A DNA stretch of 64,000 nt from Archangium sp. (GCA_030681645.1 JAUXRX010000009.1:62001-126000), one strand, 5' to 3'; counted from the stretch's first letter, positions 41,509-50,297 are shown. Numbers and translations: made by a program. Notes: generated by a model not told the origin, from the letters alone.

Positions 41509-42699
41509 TCACGCCGATCGAAGTCGGGGCGCGCGCTCCCCCATCAACCGCGTCCACTCGACCTGCGCCGCCTTCCCCATCGCGAACGGCTGCACCTCGA
41601 TCACACACCCCGCATCGGACACGAGGCACAGCTTCACGGTCGCGCACACCTTCGAGCCCGAGCCGAGGTCCAGGTTGATCAGCTGCCGCTCGGGCTGCGG
41701 CAAGTCCCCCTTCAGGCGCATCGCTGAAGGCGACATCTCGGTCGCCTGATACGGCGTGCGGCCGTTGCGGGTGACGACCGCCACCGGAAAGTCCACCGAC
41801 TGCGCGCGCGCACCGAGGGTCGACGGCGCCTGCGCCACCAGCGACGGCGCTGGCTTCGGCGTCTTCCCGTCGTCGAACGACTCGAGGAACGCAGGCACCG
41901 TCAGCATCACCGCACGCAAGGGCGCCACGTCAGCCTTTCCGAGGCCGGGCACGCCATCGAGCGCCACGTCATCCACCGAGGCGGCCTCCGAGAGCCGGGT
42001 GCTCACGACGTCACACATCGCCACCAGGCCCACCAGCGCGGGAAAGTCGGCGCCCGGCAATTCCGCGTCATGGTGACGCATCACGGTGGCGAGCACGAAG
42101 TCGGGCAGCTTCCATTCGGCCGCGAGCGCCATGCCCAGTTCGACGTGGTAGCGCTGCGCTTCCCAGAGCCAGCTCGCGGCGTTCTGGGGGCGTGATTCCG
42201 GGTGCGACTCGAGCAGCGCTTCGAAGCACGCGTAGGCGATGGTCTCCCCGAAGTCGTGGAGCAGGCCCGCCAGAAAGGCCTCACCTGCATCGATCCCCCG
42301 GCGCGGCGCGAGCTGCTCGCAGAGCAGGGCGCTGATCAGGCTGCGCCGCCAGCTGTCCTTGCGCATGGCCAGCAGCGGCCCTTCCATCGACCCCTGCACG
42401 CCCAGCGTTCCGGCGATGGCGATGTTGTTGAGCGAGTTCGCGCCCACGCGGGCGATGGCGGGAGCCAGCGTGGTGATCGGCGCGGCGCCCCCGTAGAACG
42501 CCGAGTTCGCCGTGCGCAGCAGGGCCGTGGCGAGGGCCTGATCCGACTCGACCAGCTTCGCCAGCTCGCCCAGCCCGTAGTTGCCCGAGCGGGTCAACGC
42601 CTGCAGCCTGAGCGCGACGCCCGGGTAGGTGGGCAGCTCAATGCTCCTGGTCTTGATCAGCCGAACCACCTCGGTGTCGAGCTCGAAGGGAAGGTCCAT
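41509..42699 (-). CDS. HDOD domain protein with C-terminal PilZ-like domain
   Basis: A 396-residue signalling protein. Residues about 20-220 form an HDOD domain (YPGVALRLQALTRSGNYGLGELAKLVESD; GLLHDFGETIAYACFEALLE; VMRHHDAELPGADFPALVGLV). The C-terminal 90 residues (RNGRTPYQATEMSPSAMRLKGDLPQPERQ...) look like a PilZ fold, although the RxxxR...DxSxxG c-di-GMP signature is weak. HDOD proteins act as scaffolds in motility and stress regulation. The C-terminal APRLRSA derives from family B repeat sequence. Confidence 0.83.
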   Translation of the reverse strand: MDLPFELDTEVVRLIKTRSIELPTYPGVALRLQALTRSGNYGLGELAKLVESDQALATALLRTANSAFYGGAAPITTLAPAIARVGANSLNNIAIAGTLGVQGSMEGPLLAMRKDSWRRSLISALLCEQLAPRRGIDAGEAFLAGLLHDFGETIAYACFEALLESHPESRPQNAASWLWEAQRYHVELGMALAAEWKLPDFVLATVMRHHDAELPGADFPALVGLVAMCDVVSTRLSEAASVDDVALDGVPGLGKADVAPLRAVMLTVPAFLESFDDGKTPKPAPSLVAQAPSTLGARAQSVDFPVAVVTRNGRTPYQATEMSPSAMRLKGDLPQPERQLINLDLGSGSKVCATVKLCLVSDAGCVIEVQPFAMGKAAQVEWTRLMGERAPRLRSA

Positions 42700-42821
42700 G
42701 CAGAAGCCTAACGACCCCCGGCGGCGGTCTGCTTCGACCCTCCCGGGACGGATCGACCCGATCCAGAGGGCTTCCTTCCGAGCGGGCGACCGGGGCCGGG
42801 TTCCTGCAGTCCCTCAGGGGC

Positions 42822-45230
42822 ATGGCGGGGAGTGACGAGTCAGTGCTGCGCTTCGTGCGTCTGGCGACGCCGGCGATGGCCCTGGTCGACCTCGAGGGGC
42901 AGATCGTCGAGGTCAGCGGCGCCTTCTCGCGGGCACTTGGCAGCACCGCGCTGGTCGGCTCTTCGCTCGCGGCGTGTGGGCCTGCCGCGTGGGTCGACGC
43001 CTGTGCCCGTGCCTCGCACGGTGAGCTGGTTGAGGGCGAGAGCCTCGCTGGCGGCGCGCGCTACCTGCGCTGGACCATGCAGGCGTGGAGTCCCCGGGAC
43101 CTGGTGCTGGTGATCGAAGACGTGACCCCGGCGCGCCAGGCGCTGCTCGACGGCGAGCGGCGTGAGAACCGGCTCTACGCGCAAATACGGGGGCTGAGCG
43201 CGCTGTCGCGCTGCAGCGCAGCGATCGACGCAGACCTGAGCGCGCTCTCGGCCGAGGCCTGCGAGATCATCGCGGCCACGCTCGATGTCGCCCGCGTCGA
43301 CGTGTGGACGCTCGACGAACCCGGCCTGCTGAGGTGCGTCGACCGCTACGATCACGGTAGGCAGAGCCACACCATTCGCGCGCCGATTCGTCGCGACGAC
43401 GTGCCGGTGCTGATCATGATCGAGCAGCAGGGTCACCTCGCCCGTACCGGGGTTGCCGCCGACCCCATTCTCCAGACCAGCCCCGCACTCTTCGACGAAG
43501 GCGCGTTCGCCGCGCTGCTGGTTGGCGTGTCGCCGGGCTCGAAGCTGGAGGGGTTGATCGTCTGCCAGTCGAACACCGAAGGCCGTGACTGGTCACTCGA
43601 AGACCGCGCGTTCGTCACCTCGGCGGCCTCGACGCTCGCGCTCGCGGTAGAGACCACGCGCCGCCGCGCGGCCGAGGGCGCCGCGCTCGAGCGCATGCGC
43701 GAGGTCGACGAAGCGCGGGCGCGGGCCGAGGCAGCCGACCGTGCGAAGAGCGACTTCCTCGCCACGATGTCCCACGAGATCCGCACGCCGATGAACGGCG
43801 TGATCGGCTTCACAGAGTTGCTGCTCGACTCCAGGCTCGACGACGAGCAGCGGTCCTTCACCCACACCATCAAGGCATCGGCCGGTTCGCTCCTCACGGT
43901 GATCAACGACATCCTCGACTTCTCGAAGATCGAGGCGGGCAAATTCAACCTCGAGTCCACGCCGTTCGATCTCGAGGGGGTGCTGGGCGACGCCCTCGAG
44001 CTCTGCTCCGCGCGGGCAGAGGAGAAGGGCGTGTCGCTGGCGCTGGAGTACCCGCGCGGGTTGCCCCGCTTCTTTCAGGGGGATGGCGGGCGGGTGCGGC
44101 AGGTGGTGCTCAACCTGGTGGGCAACGCGCTCAAGTTCACCACCGACGGCGTGGTCTTCGTGCGGGTGAGCGAGCAGGGCCCGGGCGTGAAGGTCGAGGT
44201 GGTGGACACGGGCATCGGCATCAGCCCCGACGTGCTCCCGCGGCTGTTCGCGCGGTTCGCGCAGGCCGACCTGGCCACCACGCGGAAGTACGGCGGCACG
44301 GGCCTGGGGCTCGCCATCTCGCGCAAGCTGGTGGAGTTGATGGGCGGCGCCATCGGCGTCGAGTCGGTGCTCGGCACCGGCAGCACCTTCTGGTTCACGC
44401 TGGGTCATCGGCTCGAGGTGAACGTCGAGGTGCCGGTGGAGCCATCGGCGCCGGTGCGCGTATTGCTCGTCGAGCGGCACGAGGCGGTCCGCCGCATGTG
44501 GACGGCGGCGCTCGCCCCGCTCAACGCGCAGGTGAGCTGCGTGGCGACGCTGGCCGAGGCGACCGCCCTGGCGACGTTCGCGCTGGTGGTCACGTCCGAC
44601 GCGAAGGTGGTGTCGATGGTGGAAGGGCCTTCGCCGCGGGTGCTGCTGCGCGTGTCGTCTCAGCGAGCGCGTCAGCCCGAGGGGGGGGCGGCACTGATCG
44701 CGCGTTCGACGGTGCGGCCCGAGGCGCTGGCCAGGGCCGCGCGGCAGGCGCTGCAGGTGGAGCGGGTGGTGGAGCCGCGCCCGGTCGCAGTGCTTCCGCT
44801 GCGCGTCATGTTCGACGGGCTCTCGGTGTTGTTGGTGGAAGACAACCGCGTCAACCAGCGGCTCGCCGAGCGGTTGCTGAGCCGGAGGGGCTGCCTGGTG
44901 ACGCTGGCCGAGGACGGGCTCCAGGGGGTGAAGTGCTGGACGAAGGGTCGCTTCGACGTGGTGCTGATGGACTGCAACATGCCCGAGCTCGACGGCTTCG
45001 AAGCGACGGCGCGCATTCGTGAACTGGAGAAGGAGCTCGGGCTGTCGAGGACGCCGATCGTCGCGCTGACGGCCGACGCGATGGAAGGCGATCGCCAGCG
45101 TTGCCTGGCAGCGGGCATGGACGACTACCTGAGCAAGCCGCTGCTGGACGAGAAGCTGGTAGCAGTCCTGGTCTCGCTCTCCCCCCGGGGGCAGAGGGTG
45201 ACAGAGAGGGCGAATCAGGCCGTTGGGTAG
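42822..45230 (+). CDS. large hybrid sensor kinase (PAS, GAF, kinase, two receivers)
   Basis: An 802-residue soluble kinase. A degenerate PAS lies at about 8-105 and a GAF-like domain at 130-285. The H box is FLATMSHEIRTPMNGVIGF, near 315. The ATPase domain has VLNLVGNALKFTTDG, VDTGIGISPDVLP and GTGLGLAISR. A pseudo-receiver at about 545-655 (VRVLLVERHEAVRRM) has lost the acidic pair and the acceptor Asp. The true receiver at about 665-790 has VLLVEDNRVNQRLA, LMDCNMPELDG and LSKPL. No membrane segment. ATG 42822 is the natural start. Confidence 0.93.
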   Translation: MAGSDESVLRFVRLATPAMALVDLEGQIVEVSGAFSRALGSTALVGSSLAACGPAAWVDACARASHGELVEGESLAGGARYLRWTMQAWSPRDLVLVIEDVTPARQALLDGERRENRLYAQIRGLSALSRCSAAIDADLSALSAEACEIIAATLDVARVDVWTLDEPGLLRCVDRYDHGRQSHTIRAPIRRDDVPVLIMIEQQGHLARTGVAADPILQTSPALFDEGAFAALLVGVSPGSKLEGLIVCQSNTEGRDWSLEDRAFVTSAASTLALAVETTRRRAAEGAALERMREVDEARARAEAADRAKSDFLATMSHEIRTPMNGVIGFTELLLDSRLDDEQRSFTHTIKASAGSLLTVINDILDFSKIEAGKFNLESTPFDLEGVLGDALELCSARAEEKGVSLALEYPRGLPRFFQGDGGRVRQVVLNLVGNALKFTTDGVVFVRVSEQGPGVKVEVVDTGIGISPDVLPRLFARFAQADLATTRKYGGTGLGLAISRKLVELMGGAIGVESVLGTGSTFWFTLGHRLEVNVEVPVEPSAPVRVLLVERHEAVRRMWTAALAPLNAQVSCVATLAEATALATFALVVTSDAKVVSMVEGPSPRVLLRVSSQRARQPEGGAALIARSTVRPEALARAARQALQVERVVEPRPVAVLPLRVMFDGLSVLLVEDNRVNQRLAERLLSRRGCLVTLAEDGLQGVKCWTKGRFDVVLMDCNMPELDGFEATARIRELEKELGLSRTPIVALTADAMEGDRQRCLAAGMDDYLSKPLLDEKLVAVLVSLSPRGQRVTERANQAVG

Positions 45231-45242
45231 TACACCGCTGCC

Positions 45243-46010
45243 GTGCACGTCGCCCTCACCATCGCCGGCAGCGATCCCTCTGGAGGCGCCGGCCTGCAAG
45301 CCGACCTCAAGACCTTCCACCAGCACGGCGTCTACGGCATGGCGGCGGTGACGCTGCTCACCGTGCAGAACACGCAATCGGTCAGCAGGGTCGAAGTGCT
45401 CGCGCCCGACCTGGTGCGCCAGCAGATCGAAGCGGTCCTCGCCGACATACCCCCCGGAGCGGTGAAGACGGGCGCGCTGGGCACCGCGGCGATCATCGAG
45501 GTCATCGCCAGCCTGCGCTTCAACGCGCCGCTGGTGGTGGACCCGGTGATGGTGAGCAAGCACGGCCACGCGCTGCTCGCGGAAGCCGCGCAGGTGGCGT
45601 TGCGCACGAAGCTGCTGCCGGTGACGACGCTGCTCACGCCGAACACGCTCGAAGCGACCGCGCTGCTGGGAACGCCGGTGACCACGCTCGCCGAGGCAGA
45701 GGCCGCGGCCGCAGCCCTGGCGAAGCTGGGACCGAAGGCGGTGCTGGTGAAGGGCGGGCACCTCACGGGACCCGAAGCGATCGACGTGCTCTTCATCGAC
45801 GGGCGAATCGTGCACCTCCGCTCGCCGCGCATCGACACGAAGCACACGCACGGCACGGGCTGCACCTACTCGGCGGCGATCACCGCGGGGCTGGCGAAGG
45901 GACAGACGCTGGAAGACTCAGCGCGAGCGGCGAAGGCCTGGCTCACGCGCGCGCTCGCTACTGCGCCGGGGCTGGGTCACGGCATCGGCCCGGTCAATCA
46001 CTTCGCCTGA
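45243..46010 (+). CDS. thiD: hydroxymethylpyrimidine/phosphomethylpyrimidine kinase
   Basis: A 255-residue ribokinase-fold enzyme that phosphorylates HMP and HMP-P in thiamine synthesis. Visible motifs: ALTIAGSDPSGGAGLQADLKTF (substrate loop), VVDPVMVSKHGHALL, LLTPNTLEATALLG and the catalytic anion hole THGTGCTYSAAITAGLAKG. It starts with GTG at 45243. No other thiamine gene is in the window. The length is typical of ThiD without a ThiE fusion. Confidence 0.94.
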   Translation: MHVALTIAGSDPSGGAGLQADLKTFHQHGVYGMAAVTLLTVQNTQSVSRVEVLAPDLVRQQIEAVLADIPPGAVKTGALGTAAIIEVIASLRFNAPLVVDPVMVSKHGHALLAEAAQVALRTKLLPVTTLLTPNTLEATALLGTPVTTLAEAEAAAAALAKLGPKAVLVKGGHLTGPEAIDVLFIDGRIVHLRSPRIDTKHTHGTGCTYSAAITAGLAKGQTLEDSARAAKAWLTRALATAPGLGHGIGPVNHFA

Positions 46011-46016
46011 AACGGC

Positions 46017-46316
46017 TCACCAGTCGGAGTAGCCGCCCTCGAGTTGGTGGCGCAGCTTGTGAATCAGGATCTCTGAGCGCGCTGGGAGGAACTCGTAGAG
46101 AGCAAGGTAGCCAGTCCGGCCGCGCGAGATGATCAGCTCCCTGAACCCGCCCTCGATCTTTCGTCCGATGTACGGGTGACGGCGAAGGATCTCGACCCCG
46201 TTGAAGATGATCTCCTGGGTCGCTGCTGCGCCCTTCGGGTCGTCGCGCTCCAGCAGGAAGTCCACGAAGCGCTCGATGTCGGCGAAGGCCCCGGCTGAGA
46301 AGGACAGCGTGATCAT
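46017..46316 (-). CDS. ParE/RelE-superfamily toxin
   Basis: A 99-residue small basic protein with the ParE/RelE fold pattern: FSAGAFADIERFVDFLLERD, GVEILRRHPYIGRKIEGGFREL, then SRGRTGYLALYEFLPARSEILIHKLRHQLEGGY. The last strand with YEFLPARSEILIHKLRHQ is typical of ParE gyrase inhibitors. Its ATG overlaps the stop of the antitoxin gene by 4 nt, so the two are co-translated. Confidence 0.88.
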   Translation of the reverse strand: MITLSFSAGAFADIERFVDFLLERDDPKGAAATQEIIFNGVEILRRHPYIGRKIEGGFRELIISRGRTGYLALYEFLPARSEILIHKLRHQLEGGYSDW

Positions 46317-46594
46317 CGCTTGCGGGGCGCCGGTCGCCTGGGCTTCTTCCCGGCGATCTTCGCGCTGAGGTACGCGAACACGTCCTCGGCAGCGTACACA
46401 GGTCCGCCCGCCGCGACGGCTTCCCGCGACTCGACCGCTTCCGCGACGAAGGATCGATGAAGCTCTTCCCGCTCGACCTCAGAAGCGAGGGCGTCGACCA
46501 TCCAGGCGTGAGGGCTCTTGCCCGCGGCCTTTGCGAGCGGCGCGATGCGTTTCTTGAGCCTCGGTGGGAGCTTGACGGTCGTTGCGACACTCAT
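46313..46594 (-). CDS. ribbon-helix-helix antitoxin
   Basis: A 93-residue protein. The N-terminal TTVKLPPRLKKRIAPLAKAA and KSPHAWMVDALASEVER form a ribbon-helix-helix DNA-binding domain. The acidic then basic C-terminal segment (VYAAEDVFAYLSAKIAGKKP) would wrap the toxin. As in other ParDE modules, it precedes the toxin gene and should autorepress the operon. Confidence 0.86.
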   Translation of the reverse strand: MSVATTVKLPPRLKKRIAPLAKAAGKSPHAWMVDALASEVEREELHRSFVAEAVESREAVAAGGPVYAAEDVFAYLSAKIAGKKPRRPAPRKR

Positions 46595-46603
46595 GGTGTG
46601 ACG

Positions 46604-46632
46604 ATAGTAATACCGGGGGGAGGCATTGCGAA
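46604..46632 (-). promoter_or_regulatory. possible promoter of the toxin-antitoxin pair
   Basis: On the minus strand TTCGCA (46627-46632), a 17-nt spacer and TACTAT (46604-46609), only 10 nt before the antitoxin ATG at 46594. The boxes fit sigma-70 but the resulting leader would be nearly absent. Weak support. Confidence 0.3.
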
Positions 46633-46653
46633 GCCCCGCTATCCACAGGGCCG

Positions 46654-47472
46654 TCAGTACAACTTCCTGAGCTCCTCGCCCTCCCGCAGCGCGGCGGCGT
46701 CTGCGTAGCGCCCCGCGAGCTCGACCTGCACGAACACCTTGTCTTCATCGAGCAACCCGAAGCTGGTCGACACGCACACCTGCTGCGCGCCATCGCGAAC
46801 AAACCCCTCGCGCACGACGTCGTGACCGAACACGGCCACCGTCCCCCCGAGCACCCGCAGGAACGAAGCGACCACCTCGTCCTTCGCGCTGCGAGCCCAG
46901 AGCAGGGGCCCGAGAATCGGCCGCCTGATGAATACCTCGATGGAGTCACCGCGGTACGCGTCCCACGGCACACCTTCCAGTTGCTCCGGGGTGTCCAGCT
47001 CGAGGCCGGGCGCGGCGTGCGACATCACCACGCCACACGGCGCGATGGCCACGAGGGGAAACCCCGCCGCGAGCGCCCGCCAGCGCGCCGTGCCTTCTTC
47101 GCCGAGCGCGGCCTCGAGGGTGGCGGGCTCATCGTCGTGGAACTTCTGGGTGACGGGCCCGCCGAGGTGCGAGTGATCATGGTTGCCCATGAGGCAGTGC
47201 ACGCGCCCCGGCGCGGCGCGCTGGGCCTCGACGAGGGCGTCGATGAGGGCAGGTGACTCGTCGCGATACGGCGTGCCCAGGAAGTCCGGCCACTGCTTCA
47301 CGGTCTCCTCATCGGGCCCGTGCACGAGGTCGCCGGTGAGCACGAGGTGAGCGTCGCTTCCCAGCGCAGTGAAGCGCCGGTGGAGCTGCTCGAAGTCGCG
47401 CAGGTTGCCCTGCAGGTCGGTGCCGATGACGAGCGTCCCCTTCGCGGGGAGCCGCAGCACCGACGACCTCAT
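46654..47472 (-). CDS. calcineurin-like metallophosphoesterase
   Basis: A 272-residue phosphoesterase with the metal motifs VIGTDLQGNLRDFEQL (the usual GDxHG is GTDLQGN), VLTGDLVHGPDEE (GDxxxxG), CLMGNHDHSHLG (GNHD), SHAAPG and FGHDVVRE. The first motif departs from the family consensus, as in some protein-phosphatase-like members. Its start overlaps the HlyD-like gene stop by ATGA. Confidence 0.85.
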   Translation of the reverse strand: MRSSVLRLPAKGTLVIGTDLQGNLRDFEQLHRRFTALGSDAHLVLTGDLVHGPDEETVKQWPDFLGTPYRDESPALIDALVEAQRAAPGRVHCLMGNHDHSHLGGPVTQKFHDDEPATLEAALGEEGTARWRALAAGFPLVAIAPCGVVMSHAAPGLELDTPEQLEGVPWDAYRGDSIEVFIRRPILGPLLWARSAKDEVVASFLRVLGGTVAVFGHDVVREGFVRDGAQQVCVSTSFGLLDEDKVFVQVELAGRYADAAALREGEELRKLY

Positions 47473-48350
47473 CGGCTCACGATCGAGCGTTGGGTGCCTT
47501 CGATGTTCGCCTCGCCGCGGAGGCCGACGGTGAGCTCGCCCTTGGCGTTGTCGAACTCGGCCTCGGCGACGTCGCCCTTTGCGTCGGCGTCGAAGAGCAC
47601 GCGCTTCTTCGCGGCGGGGAGCACGAGCTCGACGCCCTGGCCCTTGACCACCTTCTCGCCGGCGGGGACCTTGACCATCGCCTTGAGCTTGGAGGTGTCT
47701 TCGACGACGGCGATCTTCGCGTCCTTCACCACGGCGCGGCCCTTCTCGAGTTCGATGAGGGTGAGCACGCCGGACGCGGGCGCGAAGATGTTGGCCGACG
47801 CGACCTGCGCCTTCGCGGCGGTGAGGGCCTGCTGAGCGGCGGTGAGCTGTTGCTCGAGCTCTTCCTTCGACATGCCCACCGCGGCCTTCGCCTTCTCGAG
47901 CGCCGCGGCGGCGGCGCGCCGCTTCTTCTCGGCGGCGGCGACCTTCTTTCCTTTCGCCTTCTTCACGGCGGCCTCGGCCGCGGCGAGCGCACCTTCGGCC
48001 CTGGTGACCGCGGCCTTTGCTTTGGGGTTGGGCTTGATGGCTGGCTGCTTCTCGAGCGAGGCGACCTGCTTCTCGAGGTCGGGGAGCTTCTTCTCGGCCT
48101 CCGCCACGTCGTACCTGGCGATGATCGAGCCCTTGGCGACGATGGCGCCGGTGGAGGAGCTGATCTCGGCGATGGTGCCGTCGCGGGGTGCAGCGAGCTC
48201 GACGGTGCTGATGGGGGCGAGCACGAAGGTGCTGGGCACGGTGTGCGGCATGGGGACGATGAGCACGAGCCCGGCCACCAGCACCACGGTGACGATGCCG
48301 ATGACGAGGGGCCGCTTCGAACGGGAGCGCTGGATCTCACCAGTGAACAT
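47469..48350 (-). CDS. HlyD/biotin-lipoyl-type periplasmic adaptor-like protein
   Basis: A 293-residue protein: one N-terminal span (LVIGIVTVVLVAGLVLIV), a split lipoyl-like module (STVELAAPRDGTIAEISSST; FAPASGVLTLIELEKGRAVV) and between them a Lys/Ala-rich helical hairpin (residues 80-170). This is membrane-fusion-protein architecture but without a partner transporter in the window. The helical part is highly charged and could be coiled coil. It is coupled to the downstream phosphoesterase gene. Confidence 0.8.
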   Translation of the reverse strand: MFTGEIQRSRSKRPLVIGIVTVVLVAGLVLIVPMPHTVPSTFVLAPISTVELAAPRDGTIAEISSSTGAIVAKGSIIARYDVAEAEKKLPDLEKQVASLEKQPAIKPNPKAKAAVTRAEGALAAAEAAVKKAKGKKVAAAEKKRRAAAAALEKAKAAVGMSKEELEQQLTAAQQALTAAKAQVASANIFAPASGVLTLIELEKGRAVVKDAKIAVVEDTSKLKAMVKVPAGEKVVKGQGVELVLPAAKKRVLFDADAKGDVAEAEFDNAKGELTVGLRGEANIEGTQRSIVSR

Positions 48351-48389
48351 AGGTGACTACATATCCTGTCTCTTCAGCCCCCGTTCGGG

Positions 48390-48950
48390 TCAGGGAGAGG
48401 GCTCACCGAGCGGCGCCCGATGGAGCACCCGGTACACCTCGGACGAGCTCTCGTAGAGGGACACGTGAGCGACGCCGAAGTCGGGAGAGACGAAGTCCTT
48501 GAGCTGGGCGCTGAGCAAGTCGAAGAAGCCGTGGCCCTGGGCCCGGGCGAGGGTGACATGAGGCAAGTACTCCCTCTCCCTGCGGAGCGGGGAGAGGGTC
48601 GGGGTGAGGGGCGCAGTGAGAGCGAGCTGAAGTGAAAGAAGCCGCTCCAGTTCTCCCTCCACCCCAAGCCACAACACGCTCGGAGCCCGAGCCGTAGAGA
48701 AGCACCCAGCTCCCCGCAACCTCAGCGAGAACGGCGAAAGCCGCCGAGCCACCTCATCGACCACGGGAACCCACGCCGCCACCTGATCAGCTGACGGATT
48801 CCCGAGGAAAACGAGGGTGCAGTGCAGCTTGTCTGGCCGCAGCCACTTCACCTTCTGGGCCGACGCCGCCATACCGCGGTGCGTCTCGATGAGACCGGTG
48901 GCCAGCGCCCGGGTGGGATCATCGAGATCGACAGCGAGGAAGACGCTCAT
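48390..48950 (-). CDS. thpR: RNA 2',3'-cyclic phosphodiesterase
   Basis: A 186-residue 2H phosphoesterase (LigT/ThpR). The two catalytic HxTx motifs are LHCTLVFLG (near residue 43) and LPHVTLARA (near 130), and MSVFLAVDLDDPTRAL is the usual start. Between residues 112 and 129 there is an insert PLTPTLSPLRRERE encoded exactly by a 42-bp family A repeat, just before the second motif. The enzyme hydrolyses 2',3'-cyclic phosphate ends. The insert lies in a loop position, so activity may be kept. Confidence 0.9.
   Translation of the reverse strand: MSVFLAVDLDDPTRALATGLIETHRGMAASAQKVKWLRPDKLHCTLVFLGNPSADQVAAWVPVVDEVARRLSPFSLRLRGAGCFSTARAPSVLWLGVEGELERLLSLQLALTAPLTPTLSPLRREREYLPHVTLARAQGHGFFDLLSAQLKDFVSPDFGVAHVSLYESSSEVYRVLHRAPLGEPSP
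48570..48611. repeat. family A repeat inside thpR, 42 bp in frame
   Basis: CTCCCTCTCCCTGCGGAGCG followed by GGGAGAGGGTCGGGGTGAGGGG: inverted relative to the hisC copy. Length 42 = 14 codons, so the thpR frame is preserved. Confidence 0.88.
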
Positions 48951-48970
48951 ATCGGTATACGCTCGACTCC

Positions 48971-49345
48971 ATGGCCCGGGAGACGGTGGAGTTCGAGGAC
49001 TTCCATACGCAGGTCGCAGTGCGCGTCAAAGGCTTCCGCCCGGTGGTCCAGCGTCCGCACCTGCTGGAAGGGAAAGCCGGCCCGGCGATCGGGCAGAAGT
49101 TCGTGCTCGACGCGAACGAGCTGATCCTGGGTCGTGGCGACAAGGCGACGCTGCCGCTGGACAGTGAAGAAGTGAGCCGGCAGCACGCGAAGCTGACGCG
49201 CAACGAGGGTGAGTACACCATCGAAGATCTCGGCAGCCGCAACGGCATCGTGTTGAACGGTCTCAAGGTGCACTCGGCGATTCTCCGAGATGGGGATCAG
49301 GTGCAGCTGGGCGACGTGGTGCTCGCGTACCGCGAGGGGACCTGA
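48971..49345 (+). CDS. FHA-domain protein
   Basis: A 124-residue protein. Residues 45-115 form a forkhead-associated domain: ELILGRGDKATLPLDSEEVS, RQHAKLTRNEGEYTIEDLGS and RNGIVLNGLKVHSAIL. The GR, SRQH and NG residues that contact phospho-Thr are present. It probably docks to Ser/Thr-kinase targets. The next gene starts with GTG immediately after its stop, so the FHA and MBL proteins are likely made together. Confidence 0.9.
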   Translation: MARETVEFEDFHTQVAVRVKGFRPVVQRPHLLEGKAGPAIGQKFVLDANELILGRGDKATLPLDSEEVSRQHAKLTRNEGEYTIEDLGSRNGIVLNGLKVHSAILRDGDQVQLGDVVLAYREGT

Positions 49346-50227
49346 GTGAGCGACATCTTCGTGCGGTTCTGGGGCGTGCGCGGCTCCATTCCCACGCCTG
49401 GCCCGCGAACGCGGCGGTACGGCGGCAACACCTCGTGCGTCGAGGTGCGGGTGGGGGACACGCTGATGGTGTTCGACGCCGGCACGGGCATGCGGGAGCT
49501 GGGCGTGCACCTGCTCAAGGCGCGCGCGAAAGAGCTGACGGTGCACCTGTTCCTCTCGCACCCGCACTGGGACCACATCCAGGGGTTCCCGTTCTTCGGG
49601 CCGGCGTACGTGAGCTCGACGACGATGTACGTGTACGGGCCGAAGGGCGACGACAAGAACTACCAGCTGCTCTCGGGGCAGATGGCGAACGCGTACTTCC
49701 CGGTGCGGTTCGCCGATCTGGGGGCGAACATCGTGGCGCGGTCCTTCACGGGCAACCTGGTGAAGGCGGGCGACGTGAAGGTGAAGTGCTTCGGGCAGAA
49801 GCACCCGGGCGGCAGCATGGGCTTCCGCGTGGATCACGGGGACAAGAGCGTGGTCTTCGCGACGGACAGTGAGCTCGATCAGCTGTTGCTGGACCCGGAC
49901 ATCGTGAAGCGCGAGCCGGAGTCGTTGCGCGAGCTGCCCGATGATCTCGTCGCCGCGGTGAAGGGGGCCGACCTGCTCATCGCCGACGCGCAGTACACCG
50001 ACGAGGAGTACGTGCAGAAGGTCGGCTGGGGTCACCCGCGCGCGACGACGGTGGTCGACCTGGCGGTGCAGTCAGGGGTGCGGCAGTTGGCGCTGTCACA
50101 CCACGACCCGATGCACTCGGACCGCGATGTCGACCTGATGGTGCTCGAGTGCCAGGAGCGGGCCGAGTCCCACGGCGTGGAGCTGGAAGTCTTCGGCGCG
50201 AGAGAGGGCATCACCCTCAAGGTGTGA
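49346..50227 (+). CDS. MBL-fold hydrolase (PhnP/RNase-Z-like group)
   Basis: A 293-residue enzyme. It opens with FVRFWGVRGSIPTPGPRTRRYGGNTSCVEV, a sequence typical of the PhnP-like MBL group, and has the metal motif FLSHPHWDHIQGFPFF plus later metal ligands (FGQKHPGGS, VFATDSE, LSHHDPMHSD). GTG start directly after the FHA gene stop. Likely a phosphodiesterase-type hydrolase whose activity may be steered by the FHA partner. Confidence 0.9.
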   Translation: MSDIFVRFWGVRGSIPTPGPRTRRYGGNTSCVEVRVGDTLMVFDAGTGMRELGVHLLKARAKELTVHLFLSHPHWDHIQGFPFFGPAYVSSTTMYVYGPKGDDKNYQLLSGQMANAYFPVRFADLGANIVARSFTGNLVKAGDVKVKCFGQKHPGGSMGFRVDHGDKSVVFATDSELDQLLLDPDIVKREPESLRELPDDLVAAVKGADLLIADAQYTDEEYVQKVGWGHPRATTVVDLAVQSGVRQLALSHHDPMHSDRDVDLMVLECQERAESHGVELEVFGAREGITLKV

Positions 50228-50271
50228 CGGTGAAGGCGGAGCCGCCGGTTGACCCGAGCGGAAGTCTGCAC

Positions 50272-50297
50272 CGTTCACCCCGAGCGGAGTCGAGGGG
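50272..50297. repeat. family B repeat, inverted copy at a gene end
   Basis: CGTTCACCCCGAGCGGAGTC followed by GAGGGG. It supplies the last codons and the stop of the leftward hypothetical gene (which ends APRLRSG). Confidence 0.8.

Noticed and set aside
43593-45851. A 752-codon minus-strand frame across the large hybrid kinase and thiD
   Set aside because: High-GC shadow: long Arg/His/Gln strings and no motif, while the plus-strand kinase and thiD are clear.
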